From the NCBI GenBank assembly GCA_016710075.1, contig JADJLO010000037.1, positions 62,001-126,000 on the forward strand: a stretch of DNA of 64,000 bases. Reading direction: 5' to 3'. The notes beneath the pieces are model-generated. The model was not told where the DNA came from and searched no databases. It worked only from the letters and a program-made list of their open reading frames with translations. Below, piece after piece: positions 8,947-18,234 of this stretch. A program made the position numbers and the translations under genes. Position 1 is the first letter of the stretch, and the number at the start of each line of letters is the position of its first letter. This DNA comes from Acidobacteriota bacterium. GTDB lineage: Bacteria; Acidobacteriota; Blastocatellia; RBC074.

Positions 8947-9273
8947 GCGTTATCGCGTTTTTCGTAAGGCACAACTTCTCCCAACTCGATATATCGCTTG
9001 AGCAGCCTGAGATACATCGCCCGGATGGATTCCCTGTTTTAGCCGGTGTGATATTTCGGAATTGGTCGTGCCATCGCTTAAGGGGGAAACCGACAGGCCC
9101 ATCCCGCCAGAACGGTTATCGAAATTCAAACATCCTGTCTACAACACATTGAGGCAAAACTGCACCATGAATTGCCACCAGAGTTCGTATTACAAGCCGG
9201 GTCGGAACGCCTTGAATGTCGTCCACCAGGCGTGCGGGGTATTTGATTCCTGAAAGACCTTCTCAGACGCCAT
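8947..9273 (-). pseudogene. Possible decayed coding sequence, origin unknown
   Basis: The spacer between the deacetylase and the lipoprotein gene holds protein-like stretches on the minus strand broken by stops. From ATG 9273 one reads MASEKVFQESNTPHAW then WTTFKAFRPGL and a stop. In the same frame YELWWQFMVQFCLNVL follows and then another stop. Near the far end another frame reads SIRAMYLRLLKRYIELGE. These look like pieces of one eroded gene, but no family is recognised. Otherwise the spacer 8932-9325 holds nothing I can identify. Confidence 0.25.
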
Positions 9274-9325
9274 TGATTAAATCATGAAAGATATCCGCCA
9301 TCACACCTCAGCCGCGAAACTCAGT

Positions 9326-9871
9326 TTATTTACTTTCCCATGCCAGATCATCGAGCTGAACGCCGAGTTTGCGAGGGTCAGTGGAGTTTTTCTCGACTTC
9401 CTTCGGAACAAACGTCTTATCGGTGGAGATCTTCAGGTCTGCGTAATCAGCGCCGCCCAACTGAGCCGCAGAGATGTTATAGATCTTTTCGATCCTGCCC
9501 GGAGTCGCGGTGAATTGTTCGAGTTTCTGCCCGTTGAGCGTGATGGTGATTGAAGGAGGAGTCGGGAAATAGCGCATCGGCACCTCCGCGACGAACTTGA
9601 GCACTGAATCCTTCCTGAAGTTCTTCAGTTTGACGCTGCCGGCTTCCCCCATCCAGCGCCACGAAAGATCATTCGGCCCCTTCTCCAGATTATAAAAACC
9701 CTCGGTGAAAACCACCTTTTCAACGGGCGTGGATGCGGGGCTCCCGTTTGGAGGTTCATCCTTGCCGCAGCCGCTAAAGAAAGCCGTCCCAATGAATATT
9801 AATGCTGCAAGAAAATTGATTTTGATTGAATACACTTTTGCTGTCTCCTTCTGAAAACGAGCCGGCTGCAT
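9326..9871 (-). CDS. Lipoprotein with carbohydrate-binding-like beta domain
   Basis: The protein has 181 residues. The N-terminus has a hydrophobic stretch ending in the lipobox FFSGC, so it should be lipid-anchored after cleavage before Cys. The rest (GFYNLEKGPNDLSWRWMGE ... ITITLNGQKLEQF) looks like a beta-sandwich of the kind found in glycan-related proteins. The ATG overlaps the stop of the upstream fused sugar enzyme as TGATG, so translation is probably coupled. It is the last gene of the glycan operon, consistent with a surface-polysaccharide role. The domain assignment is by look only. Confidence 0.6.
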   Translation of the reverse strand: MQPARFQKETAKVYSIKINFLAALIFIGTAFFSGCGKDEPPNGSPASTPVEKVVFTEGFYNLEKGPNDLSWRWMGEAGSVKLKNFRKDSVLKFVAEVPMRYFPTPPSITITLNGQKLEQFTATPGRIEKIYNISAAQLGGADYADLKISTDKTFVPKEVEKNSTDPRKLGVQLDDLAWESK

Positions 9872-10827
9872 CAGCGCTGCTTTAGCCGAGCAACCAGCTC
9901 CTCAAATTCATCATAATCGCGGATGTAATCATCCGGATCGTATTTATCCGAAGCGAGGACGAGTAATAGAGCGTCCCGTGAAAACTTGTATTGGATGCCC
10001 CAGACCATGGGCGCGAGGTGAACACCGACAGAAGGGCTGTCGAGATGCAGTTCTTCGCGATGGGTGCCGTCATCGACCACGAGGGAGCACTCCCCTCTGA
10101 GGCAGACGAGAAACTGATGAAGCTGTTTATGCGCGTGTTCCCCTCGAACTTCGCGGCTCGGCACATCGAAGACCACGAAGTAACGCTGCGGTTCGAAAGG
10201 CAGATTTTTGCCGATCTCACCGACAGAAAGATTGCCGCGCAGATCGGTGATGATCGGCATCTGATAGACCGTCACCCCGGTGACTCTGGGCGGATTCAAT
10301 CCCGCCGTTTGTTGCTGGAGCGCAATAACGGCATTGGCTTCCAGACGCGGAGAATCGACATAGCCGATAATCTTTGCGGGGTTACCCACCACGGTCGCAT
10401 TCGGCGGCACATCGTGAGTGACCACGGCGCCGGCGCCGATCATTGCCTTTCGCCCGATTGTCAGACCCGGCAGGATCGTCGCATTCGCGCCGATCGAAGC
10501 GCCTTCCCTGACGATCGTCCGCGAAAAGGCTTCCGGGTAATGCTTGCTGCGCGGAAACATGTCATTCGTAAAAGTAGCATTCGGGCCGATGAAAACATCG
10601 TCTTCAATCGTTATTCCATCCCACAATTGAACACCGCATTTAACCGTCACGCGATTGCCGATGCTCACATCGTTTTCGATAAAGACGTGATCGCAAATGT
10701 TGCAATCTTCGCCGATGACCGCTTTGGGCAGGATGTGCGCAAAAGCCCAGACACGCGTCCTCGCACCGATCGTTTCTGTTTCGACCAGGGCATGCGGATG
10801 TCTGAAATAATTGGTTTGAGAACTCAT
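9871..10827 (-). CDS. Fused hexapeptide acetyltransferase and dTDP-hexose 3,4-ketoisomerase (WxcM/FdtC-FdtA type)
   Basis: The protein has 318 residues in two parts. Residues 1-160 form a left-handed beta-helix acetyltransferase (repeats such as IGEDCNICDHVFIE and IGANATILPGLTIG). Residues about 180-318 form an FdtA-like cupin with FVVFDVPSREVRGEHAHKQL and a W/Y-rich end. In the dTDP-Fuc3NAc and dTDP-Qui3NAc routes the cupin isomerises the 4-keto sugar to a 3-keto sugar, a DegT enzyme aminates it, and the acetyltransferase caps the amine. The DegT partner is two genes upstream. Which of the two sugars is made cannot be told. It starts 4 bases after the glycosyltransferase stop. Confidence 0.85.
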   Translation of the reverse strand: MSSQTNYFRHPHALVETETIGARTRVWAFAHILPKAVIGEDCNICDHVFIENDVSIGNRVTVKCGVQLWDGITIEDDVFIGPNATFTNDMFPRSKHYPEAFSRTIVREGASIGANATILPGLTIGRKAMIGAGAVVTHDVPPNATVVGNPAKIIGYVDSPRLEANAVIALQQQTAGLNPPRVTGVTVYQMPIITDLRGNLSVGEIGKNLPFEPQRYFVVFDVPSREVRGEHAHKQLHQFLVCLRGECSLVVDDGTHREELHLDSPSVGVHLAPMVWGIQYKFSRDALLLVLASDKYDPDDYIRDYDEFEELVARLKQR

Positions 10828-10831
10828 TTAT

Positions 10832-11812
10832 TCATTGCCTGCGGCCCGGTATCTTCAGTTGGCGGGCAATCACAAAACCCGGCCGTCCTTTTGTATTCTC
10901 GAAAGTGCGCCAGACGTATTCGCCCAGCAAGCCGATGCCCAGGGAATTCAAGCCACCGAAAAACATGATGAGCAAAGCTGTAGCCGTATAACCCGGGACT
11001 TCGATCCATCCGGCCAGTTTCGCCATCAGGATAACAATGCCTAGAATCATGGACAGAGCAATTCCAATCACACCAATCAGGCTCATCATTCTGACCGGCA
11101 GATCGGAAAAGGCGAAGGCAGAGTCGAGCAAATACCGGAAGCGACGGCGAAAGCTCCAGGCGCTTGTTCCGTGTTGCCGGGCGCGACGGCTGTAACTCAC
11201 TTCTCCACGCCGGAATCCCAGCCAGAAGATCAATCCCACCAAAGTCGTATTTCGCTCCCTGAGAGCCAGTAGTTGCGCGGCAAACTCGCGGGTACAGGCG
11301 AAGACATCCACTCCGCCGGGTGGAACCTCCTTCTGCACGATGAAACGGTAGGCCCTCCAGAAGATTGCAGAAAAGATCCTCTTCAACAATGGATCTTCAC
11401 GTTTGGCCCGCGTGCCGACTACGACATCATACTCTCCGGTGATGAGCAACTTTCTGAAGTCGAGGACCAGTTCCGGCGGCTCCTGAAGGTCAGCCGCAAT
11501 GACACCCAGATATTCGCCGCGCGCCTGTGAAAGCCCTGCAGTGATCGCCTGGAAAGACCCGAAGTTTCGACTCAGCGCAATCAACTGAGAGTCGAATTCC
11601 ATGCCAGGCAAACTTGCTGCAAGCAATTGCTGGCATCGATCCGGGCTGCCGTCGATGACGAAGACGACTTCAAATGGCGCCTTCATCCGGCGTTTCACCT
11701 CGGTCAAAGCTTCCAGCAGCGCCGGAATCGACCCCTCGTTCTTATAAACCGGGATGACCAGCGAAAATAAGCGGCTCTCAGCATTCCCTGAATCTGTTGT
11801 ATCTTCCTGCAT
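10832..11812 (-). CDS. Family 2 glycosyltransferase, polyprenyl-phosphate type with C-terminal membrane helices
   Basis: Start chosen at ATG 11812, 4 bases after the aminotransferase stop; a more upstream start would overlap that gene. It has 326 residues. The GT-A domain shows LVIPVYKNEGSIPALLEAL, the DxD-like IAADLQEPPE, and RNFGSFQAITAGL typical of DPM1/GtrB/ArnC enzymes. Two transmembrane helices lie at the C-terminus (MMSLIGVIGIALSMILGIVIL and TATALLIMFFGGLNSLGIGLL regions). It probably moves a sugar onto a lipid carrier at the inner membrane or adds one during O-glycan assembly. It belongs to the 3-amino-hexose glycan operon. Confidence 0.85.
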   Translation of the reverse strand: MQEDTTDSGNAESRLFSLVIPVYKNEGSIPALLEALTEVKRRMKAPFEVVFVIDGSPDRCQQLLAASLPGMEFDSQLIALSRNFGSFQAITAGLSQARGEYLGVIAADLQEPPELVLDFRKLLITGEYDVVVGTRAKREDPLLKRIFSAIFWRAYRFIVQKEVPPGGVDVFACTREFAAQLLALRERNTTLVGLIFWLGFRRGEVSYSRRARQHGTSAWSFRRRFRYLLDSAFAFSDLPVRMMSLIGVIGIALSMILGIVILMAKLAGWIEVPGYTATALLIMFFGGLNSLGIGLLGEYVWRTFENTKGRPGFVIARQLKIPGRRQ

Positions 11813-11816
11813 TTTT

Positions 11817-12920
11817 TTATCCGTGTGCAAAAAATCGCATAACGGGATCAATTACCGATATCACATCCTGGTCCGTCATTTCCGGAAAACAGGGGAGGGT
11901 CAGAATCTCGCGGCAGGCCCGTTCAGTTACCGGCAGATCCGAGGCACTGATCAGCCGCCCGCGCTCGCAGGGCTGCCGGTAATCCGGCAGCGGATAGTGA
12001 ACTTCGGAGGCGATTCCCTGACCTTTCAGATAAACCTGCAAGTCATCGCGCTTCTCAGTCCGGATCACGTACAGATGCATGACATTACCTTCATCGATGC
12101 CTGAAGGAGTCCTGATCGGAAGCGAGGCAAACGCATCGTTGTAGCGCCGTGCAATGGCCCGCCTTTTTTCATTCCACAGGTCAAGTCTGGGAAGCTTGAC
12201 GGCAAGGATGGCGGCCTGGATCTCATCGAGCCGGCTGTTCCTGCCTCCGCCGACTTCGGCTACATACTTGCGGCTCCAACCATATTGGCGAAGTTGTTTG
12301 AGCCTGGCGGCGATGGCATCATCGCCGGTCACCATCGCGCCGCCATCACCCAAAGCGCCCAGATTCTTCGTTGGATAAAAGCTGTAACAGCCGATCTTGC
12401 CGAAAGTGCCGGCTTTTTTACCGTTTCGAGCCGCGCCATGCGCCTGTGCGCAATCTTCGATGACTGGAATCCGGTTATGACTTGCGACCGCCAGCAACTC
12501 TTCGATATCGGCCAACCGGCCGTAAAGATGCGTGACGATAATGGCCTTGATTGCAGGGCTCAGCTTTGCCTTGAGCGAATCGACCGACATTGTCAGTGAA
12601 CCGTCATCGACATCGGCATAAACCGGTTCAGCGCCGGCGGCTCGAATCGCGGCAGTACCGTACATCCCGGCATTCGCCACAGTGATCACCTGATCTCCCG
12701 GCCCGATATCCAAAGCCTTGAGCGCCAGCTCGAGAGCCTCAGTGCCGTTCGCAACGCCAACGCAGTTCCCGATCTCGTTCCATTGTGCAAACTATCTCTC
12801 AAACGCCTCCACTTCCGGCCCCAGAATGTACCAGCCCCGCTCGAGCACGCGATTCACCGCCGCACGAATTTCGCCGTCTATCGCCTGGTTATGTCGCTTA
12901 AGTTCGTTGATTAATAGCAT
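11817..12920 (-). pseudogene. DegT/DnrJ/EryC1 sugar aminotransferase interrupted by an in-frame TAG
   Basis: From ATG 12920 the frame reads LLINELKRHNQAIDGEI and GWYILGPEVEAFER, the normal DegT N-terminus. It then meets TAG at 12792-12794 and continues in the same frame with FAQWNEIGNCVGVANGTEAL. The rest is intact, including the PLP lysine in SFYPTKNLGALGDGGA. Family members usually have Glu or another residue where the stop lies. FdtB/QdtB-type enzymes aminate the 3-keto sugar made by the fused isomerase downstream. A nonsense mutation, a base-call error or suppression are all possible. If genuine, only a C-terminal fragment from an internal ATG at 12713 could be made. Confidence 0.8.
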
Positions 12921-13026
12921 TGGAAGCGATTTGATTTGACTACACCCGGATTGCTCATCACCATAAAGACTGGTAAAAATATCATCACCAACCACGAGAG
13001 GCAACGCAGTTTTTTTGATTTATCCA

Positions 13027-15210
13027 ATGAAGAATAACACACGAAAAGAAATTGCCGCATTTGCAGTGCTGATATTGCTGTGCCTTGCAGTCATGTTCTG
13101 GGCGCTCGACCTCAGGAATGCACTGCTGAAAGTGCCTTTCGGATATGCCGGAGACGCCAAAGCTATCATCAGCATGATGAAAGGCGTCATCGATAACGGC
13201 TGGTTTCTGCAAAACCCGTTTGTTGGCGCTCCCGGAACCCTGGATTGGCGCGACTATCCGATAGCCGACAATTTCAGCTTTCTTGTGGTCTGGATGATCT
13301 CGCTTTTCACCTCAAAATTCGGGGTCGTATTCAATCTCTTTCTATTATTGAACTACCTTCTGACCGCCGTGACTGCATGGTTTGTGTTCCGGCACTTCCG
13401 GCTCAATTATTACGTCAGCGCCTGTGGCGCGCTGTTGTACAGCTTTCTGCCTTTTCACATGAGTCGATCCCTGGGCCACGTAATGTATTCGGTCTATTTC
13501 GCCGTGCCGCTGGTGGTGATGATCGCGATCTGGGTAATGGCCGGAGAGTTGTCGCTTGAGAGCCGGAAAGAGGACCGCCGCAGGTTCAAGCGCAGACTGG
13601 CGATCTGTTTGATTGCCTGCCTGCTTGTCGCCTCAACCGGCGGGTTCTATTTTGCGTTCTTTGGAAGCTACCTGATTCTCATGGCCGCGATCTTCGCCGC
13701 AATAGAGTATCGAAGCATCAGGCAACTCGTACTGCCGATATCACTGATCTGCTTCATTGTTCTGACACTGGCCATCAACGTCTCTCCAACCCTGATTCAT
13801 CTGGCAACCAAAGGCAACATCAATGTCGTTGAACGGAGCCCCGCCGATGCTGAAATCTTCGGCTCGAAACTGGCTCAGCTTCTGCTGCCGATCGATAATC
13901 ACCGTGTCCGGTCCTTCGCATTCATCAAGCGGCAATACCAGTCCAATCCGCTGATAAACGAAAATAGCGATTCGACACTGGGCATTGTCGGCGCAACAGG
14001 TTTTGTTACGCTTCTGGGCTGGCTGCTTTTCCGCAGGCGAAAAAATCCTGAACCCGAGGCCGGGCTTCGATTCGAGATCTTCGATCATCTGAGCATCCTC
14101 AATATCGCGGCATTCCTGCTCTCAACCATAGGCGGCATCGGTTCGCTCTTTGCGCTTTTCGTCTCTCCGGCCATCAGAGGCTACAACCGTATCGTTGTCT
14201 ACATCGCTTTTATCTCAATCCTTGCGTCCATGATTATGCTTGAAAAAGCGCTGGCCAGGTTGCCTCGCGGAGGAAGGCGCAGCGCAATCGGACCTGTACT
14301 TACCCTGCTTTTGTTGTGCATCGGCCTGCTTGATCAGGTGACAAACCATGCCCGGCCCAATCATCTTCAGCTCAAAAATCTCTTTTACCGCGATCAACAG
14401 TTCGTCCACCAGATAGAAAACCGGCTGCCGCCCGGCGCCATGATCTTTCAACTGCCCTTTGTCCAGTTCCCCGAGAGCAGGCCGCCTGCCAGAATGCAGG
14501 ATTACGATCACTTTCTGGGTTATATGTATTCGCAGAAACTGCGCTGGAGCTATGGCGCGATGAAGGGCAGGTATGGAGATATGTGGCAGCAGGAGATCTC
14601 CGGCCGACCCTCACCGGAAATGATAGAAGCCGTTGCTCGCTCGGGTTTCACAGGCATCTGGGTTGATCGCTTCGGTTATCAAGATGCGGGAGCATCCATC
14701 GAACAGGACATCACTTCAATCACAGGCGCCCAGCCCGCCGTCAACTGGGAAAGCCGCATCTCGTTTTTTGATATTCGCGATTACATAAACCGGCTGAAAA
14801 GCGCTGAGAGCAGCGAAGCCTGGCAGGCGAAATTCGACGCGACTACCCATCCGGTTCTGGCCACCTGGGGATTGGGTTGCTCGGGCATTGAAAGTAACGA
14901 GAAAGAGAACTGGCGCTGGTGCGCGCACATCGGAAAGATTCGGATCATCAACGATTCGTCCCAGCCGAAACGAGTCATTTTTGAAGCATCATTCAATTCA
15001 AGCAACGATTCGACCCTGACTATCAACAGCGCTTTTCTCAATGAAAAACTGAGTCTCAAGCAGCAGCCACTCGAATTCTCAAGAGAGATCCTGGTCCCTC
15101 CCGGCGAGCATACCCTTGAATTCAACTGCAACGGCAAACCTGCTTATGCGCCGGGCGACCCGAGAGTACTGGTTTTCAGAGTGAATAATTTCATATTGAG
15201 AAACCCGTAG
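13027..15210 (+). CDS. Large polytopic membrane protein, GT-C glycosyltransferase-like
   Basis: The protein has 727 residues from ATG 13027; a TTG 12 bases earlier is less likely. About a dozen hydrophobic segments fill residues 10-450, starting with IAAFAVLILLCLAVMFWAL. A large soluble C-terminal domain follows. The early loop after the first helix contains GYAGDAK and DWRDYPIADN, acidic features seen in GT-C-type transferases that use polyprenyl-linked sugars. It is transcribed away from the glycan operon, with about 106 bases between starts. A role in transferring a sugar to surface glycan or protein is inferred, and the exact family is unsure. Confidence 0.6.
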   Translation: MKNNTRKEIAAFAVLILLCLAVMFWALDLRNALLKVPFGYAGDAKAIISMMKGVIDNGWFLQNPFVGAPGTLDWRDYPIADNFSFLVVWMISLFTSKFGVVFNLFLLLNYLLTAVTAWFVFRHFRLNYYVSACGALLYSFLPFHMSRSLGHVMYSVYFAVPLVVMIAIWVMAGELSLESRKEDRRRFKRRLAICLIACLLVASTGGFYFAFFGSYLILMAAIFAAIEYRSIRQLVLPISLICFIVLTLAINVSPTLIHLATKGNINVVERSPADAEIFGSKLAQLLLPIDNHRVRSFAFIKRQYQSNPLINENSDSTLGIVGATGFVTLLGWLLFRRRKNPEPEAGLRFEIFDHLSILNIAAFLLSTIGGIGSLFALFVSPAIRGYNRIVVYIAFISILASMIMLEKALARLPRGGRRSAIGPVLTLLLLCIGLLDQVTNHARPNHLQLKNLFYRDQQFVHQIENRLPPGAMIFQLPFVQFPESRPPARMQDYDHFLGYMYSQKLRWSYGAMKGRYGDMWQQEISGRPSPEMIEAVARSGFTGIWVDRFGYQDAGASIEQDITSITGAQPAVNWESRISFFDIRDYINRLKSAESSEAWQAKFDATTHPVLATWGLGCSGIESNEKENWRWCAHIGKIRIINDSSQPKRVIFEASFNSSNDSTLTINSAFLNEKLSLKQQPLEFSREILVPPGEHTLEFNCNGKPAYAPGDPRVLVFRVNNFILRNP

Positions 15211-15384
15211 TGGTAACTGATACTGTTGGCGAATTCACGCAACAGTTCATAAGGGCCAAAGGCACCGGGGGTAATCTCGGCCAGATGTAATAAAATCATT
15301 CGAATGTTCGATATGATAGGCGCAAGGCGGGCAGGCTTGAGTGAGCCGGCCTGCTCAACAGGAAACCCTTCGACGAGTCGTTAT

Positions 15385-17106
15385 ATGGTTCTCAAATACA
15401 TAGCTGGCGAGGCAGCCGAGATAACGTTCGAAGCCTTCTGCGCCTACGATTATCATTTCCGGTCGATCACGCGGCGGGCCCGCTCGCGCTTCAGGTACTG
15501 CGCCTGGTCCGAGGCGCAAGGCGACGAGCAGGAAAGGCTCAACATCTACCAGCGGGTGGTCGATTCGGCGGTCGAGGGATTGCGCGCGGTGCTCGGAGCC
15601 GACCCCTTCCCGCGCGAGTTTGGGATCGAGATGCGCAGGGCCTACAACGAGTTGATCGCCGACCGGCCCGACCCTCAGATAGCCGAGACCTTCTACAATT
15701 CCGTCATTCGCCGCGTCTTCAGGATTGTGGGCGGCGATGCCGCGATTCAGTTCGTGACTAGCGACCATGCCTACTGCAAGGAAGCGACTGGGAACGTCTT
15801 CAGATCCTACGAGGAGCCGCTGATCACCCCGGACCTGATTGCCGGCATGGTACACGATCTGAACCTCCACACCCGCTTCCGCGATCTGGAACTTGATTCG
15901 CGTCTCTGTGCCGAGGCGATCCGCAAGGATCTAGGCGAAGCCGGAGCCGCCGGCGGCATCCGCGCGATCGAGGCCGCCAGGAGTGTCTTCTTCCGCAACA
16001 AGGGGGCCTATCTTGTCGCCAGGATCCGGCTGGAATCGGGCGAACTGGCGCCGCTCATCCTGGCGATCGTCCACGATTCCGACGGAGCTCATATAGACGC
16101 GGCGCTGACGCGCCAGGACGAGGCAAGCAACGTCTTCAGTTTCACGCAGGCCTATTTTCAGGTAGAGACGAAATTCCCGGGTGAACTGTTGGCCTTCCTG
16201 CACTCGATCATGCCGTTCAAGACGCGCGGCGAACTCTACAACTCGATCGGGTATGACCGGCATGGCAAGACGGAACTCTACCGCGATTTGATCCGCGAGC
16301 TGGAAGTCCCCGATGCGCGCTTCGTCTATGCCGAGGGCAAGCGGGGAATGGTCATGATCGTCTTCACGCTGCCCTCATATCCGATTGTCTTCAAGCTGAT
16401 CCGGGACCGGTTCAAGCCGCCGAAGCAGACCAGCCGCGAGGAGGTCATGCAAAAGTACCGGCTGGTCTTCACCCACGACCGGGTGGGCAGGCTGGCGGAT
16501 GCGGCCGAGTTCGAGCACCTGCAGTTCCGCCGGGAATGCTTCGAGCCGGCGCTGCTCGAGGAGTTGCTGGAGGAGGCGGGCAAGAGCGTCCTGGTCGAGG
16601 GCAACCGCATCATCCTCAAGCACCTCTACACCGAACGGCGGGTCAGGCCTCTCGATGTCTATCTGGCCGAAGCCGGCGAGGCCGCGGCCCACGACGCGAT
16701 CATCGATTGCGGGCGCGCGATCAAGGACCTGGCCGCCACCAACATCTTTCCCGGCGACCTGCTGCTCAAGAATTTCGGCGTAACCAGGCACGGCCGGGTC
16801 ATTTTCTACGATTACGATGAACTCTGCCTGCTGCACCAATGCAATTTCAGGGCGATGCCGCCCGCGCGGTCCATTGATGACGAGATGTCGCCGGATCCCT
16901 GGTTCAGCGTCGGGGAGAGCGACATTTTCCCCGAGGAGTTCGTCAAATTGATGATCCCGGCCGGCCCGCTGAGGGAGGTCTTCAAGGCCCACCACGGAGA
17001 CCTTTTCGATTGGGAGTTCTGGCGGGAGATTCAACGCAAACACCAGGCCGGAGAGATCATGGATGTCTTCCCCTATCGGAATCACAGGCGGCTGCATCTG
17101 TCTTAG
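15385..17106 (+). CDS. aceK: Isocitrate dehydrogenase kinase/phosphatase
   Basis: Start taken at ATG 15385 (MVLKYIAGEAA), where the alignment with known AceK begins; 573 residues against 578 in E. coli. Recognisable parts are the N-terminal regulatory region, the ATP site YAEGKRGMVMIVFTLPSY, FKLIRDRFKPPKQTSREEV, and the catalytic stretch GDLLLKNFGVTRHGR and YDYDELC. AceK phosphorylates and dephosphorylates isocitrate dehydrogenase, controlling entry to the glyoxylate bypass. No aceA, aceB or icd gene lies nearby. Codon third positions are visibly richer in G and C than in neighbouring genes, and long antisense open frames result. This suggests horizontal transfer from a high-G+C donor. Confidence 0.93.
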   Translation: MVLKYIAGEAAEITFEAFCAYDYHFRSITRRARSRFRYCAWSEAQGDEQERLNIYQRVVDSAVEGLRAVLGADPFPREFGIEMRRAYNELIADRPDPQIAETFYNSVIRRVFRIVGGDAAIQFVTSDHAYCKEATGNVFRSYEEPLITPDLIAGMVHDLNLHTRFRDLELDSRLCAEAIRKDLGEAGAAGGIRAIEAARSVFFRNKGAYLVARIRLESGELAPLILAIVHDSDGAHIDAALTRQDEASNVFSFTQAYFQVETKFPGELLAFLHSIMPFKTRGELYNSIGYDRHGKTELYRDLIRELEVPDARFVYAEGKRGMVMIVFTLPSYPIVFKLIRDRFKPPKQTSREEVMQKYRLVFTHDRVGRLADAAEFEHLQFRRECFEPALLEELLEEAGKSVLVEGNRIILKHLYTERRVRPLDVYLAEAGEAAAHDAIIDCGRAIKDLAATNIFPGDLLLKNFGVTRHGRVIFYDYDELCLLHQCNFRAMPPARSIDDEMSPDPWFSVGESDIFPEEFVKLMIPAGPLREVFKAHHGDLFDWEFWREIQRKHQAGEIMDVFPYRNHRRLHLS

Positions 17107-17237
17107 AATCAAGATTTTTACAAAAATTGTTTGTAACTGCTCAGCCCCTGACCTGACTTTGGCCTGCTCCGCTTTAAGATCTGGAAGTAAACTTATCCGG
17201 ATCAGAATCGTGGGCTAACGTCAGGGGCGCATGGCCA

Positions 17238-17352
17238 TACGAGCGGGACCGCAGGCGTCCCGCCTGCGTGTATCGGCAATTATTCCAATTGAAATTCTCG
17301 AGTTCGACTTTTGCGATTGTTCGCAGGCGGGACGCCTGCGGTCCCGCTCGTA
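17238..17352. repeat. REP-like inverted repeat pair, G+C-rich
   Basis: Two 31-base arms, 17238-17268 and 17322-17352, are perfect reverse complements. Each contains the smaller palindrome GCAGGCGTCCCGCCTGC. The 53 bases between the arms are A+T-richer. The pair sits in the 335-base gap between aceK and the PNPOx gene; the rest of that gap holds nothing I recognise. Confidence 0.85.
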
Positions 17353-17441
17353 TTTTGATTCTGTAATTTCCGACAATCTACCAAAGGATGAATTCGCCAA
17401 CAGTATCAGTTACTGGTGTTACGCAAACGGAGAGATTAGCC

Positions 17442-17960
17442 ATGTCAATGAAATGGGATGAATTCAAAGCTTTTGCTCCAGCATTAGCTGAATCAGGTGA
17501 AAAGCTGTTTGAGCGCGTCGGAGTAGTGCTGGTCGGTACGATCCGCAAGGACGGTTCGCCGCGCATCAGCCCGGTCGAGCCGCTCCTGGCCGGTGGCGAA
17601 CTTTATCTGGGCATGATGCCGGAATCTCTCAAAGCTCTGGATTTGCTGCGTGACGGACGTTGCACAATCCACAATGTCATCAGTGACAAGAACGCACCCG
17701 AAGGCGAGTTCAAAGTCAACGGCGTTGCTCGCAATGTGCTGGATGACGCCGAACGACGGCTTTATTGCGACGAACTGAAGAAAAAGATGGGTTGGAGCCC
17801 TGAAGGGATGCCATTTCATCTGTTTGCCGTGCAGGTGCAGAGCGCCGGATTGTTTCAAACCGCCGACGATCAGATGGGCCGTATAGTTAGACGCTGGCGG
17901 GCCGGCGGCCAGGTCGAAACATTCCGGCAAGGCATTGACGGCAAATTAGTTCAGTTTTAG
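17442..17960 (+). CDS. Pyridoxamine 5'-phosphate oxidase-family (split-barrel flavin) protein
   Basis: The protein has 172 residues. ATG 17442 is chosen because GGAGA lies 9 bases upstream. The N-terminal half shows the split-barrel flavin fold pattern VLVGTIRKDGSPRISPVEPL followed by LYLGMMPESLKALDLLRDGR. Members bind FMN, F420 or heme, and many are uncharacterised oxidoreductases rather than true PdxH. It appears to be a single-gene unit. The substrate is unknown. Confidence 0.75.
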   Translation: MSMKWDEFKAFAPALAESGEKLFERVGVVLVGTIRKDGSPRISPVEPLLAGGELYLGMMPESLKALDLLRDGRCTIHNVISDKNAPEGEFKVNGVARNVLDDAERRLYCDELKKKMGWSPEGMPFHLFAVQVQSAGLFQTADDQMGRIVRRWRAGGQVETFRQGIDGKLVQF

Positions 17961-18234
17961 CTTGAAAACCTGACTAATCCGGGAGTTCTGCATCGCTCTG
18001 TTCCACCCGCGTAATATCAATGTTTCCCATGATACTCAGTCGTCGGTTGGAGAGATAACCATACACCTAATCACTGGCGCCTATGCGTTGCCGGAGAAAT
18101 AAGTATCAAGGATCTGGAGTTTTTACCTTTGACAGGAGAATGCGGGGCAGGAAGAGTTGAATTCTTTTTCTGTCCTGATTTTCCCGTCTGACATTTCCAG
18201 CCCGGTATTCGTGATACAACCGATTCAATTAAGA

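Noticed and set aside
12792..12794. Recoding of TAG as an amino acid (pyrrolysine type)
   Set aside because: No pyl genes or other evidence of recoding are seen, and other genes here use TAG as a normal stop.
16375..17112. A 245-residue open frame antisense to aceK
   Set aside because: High G+C removes stop codons on both strands; the sense frame carries all AceK motifs.
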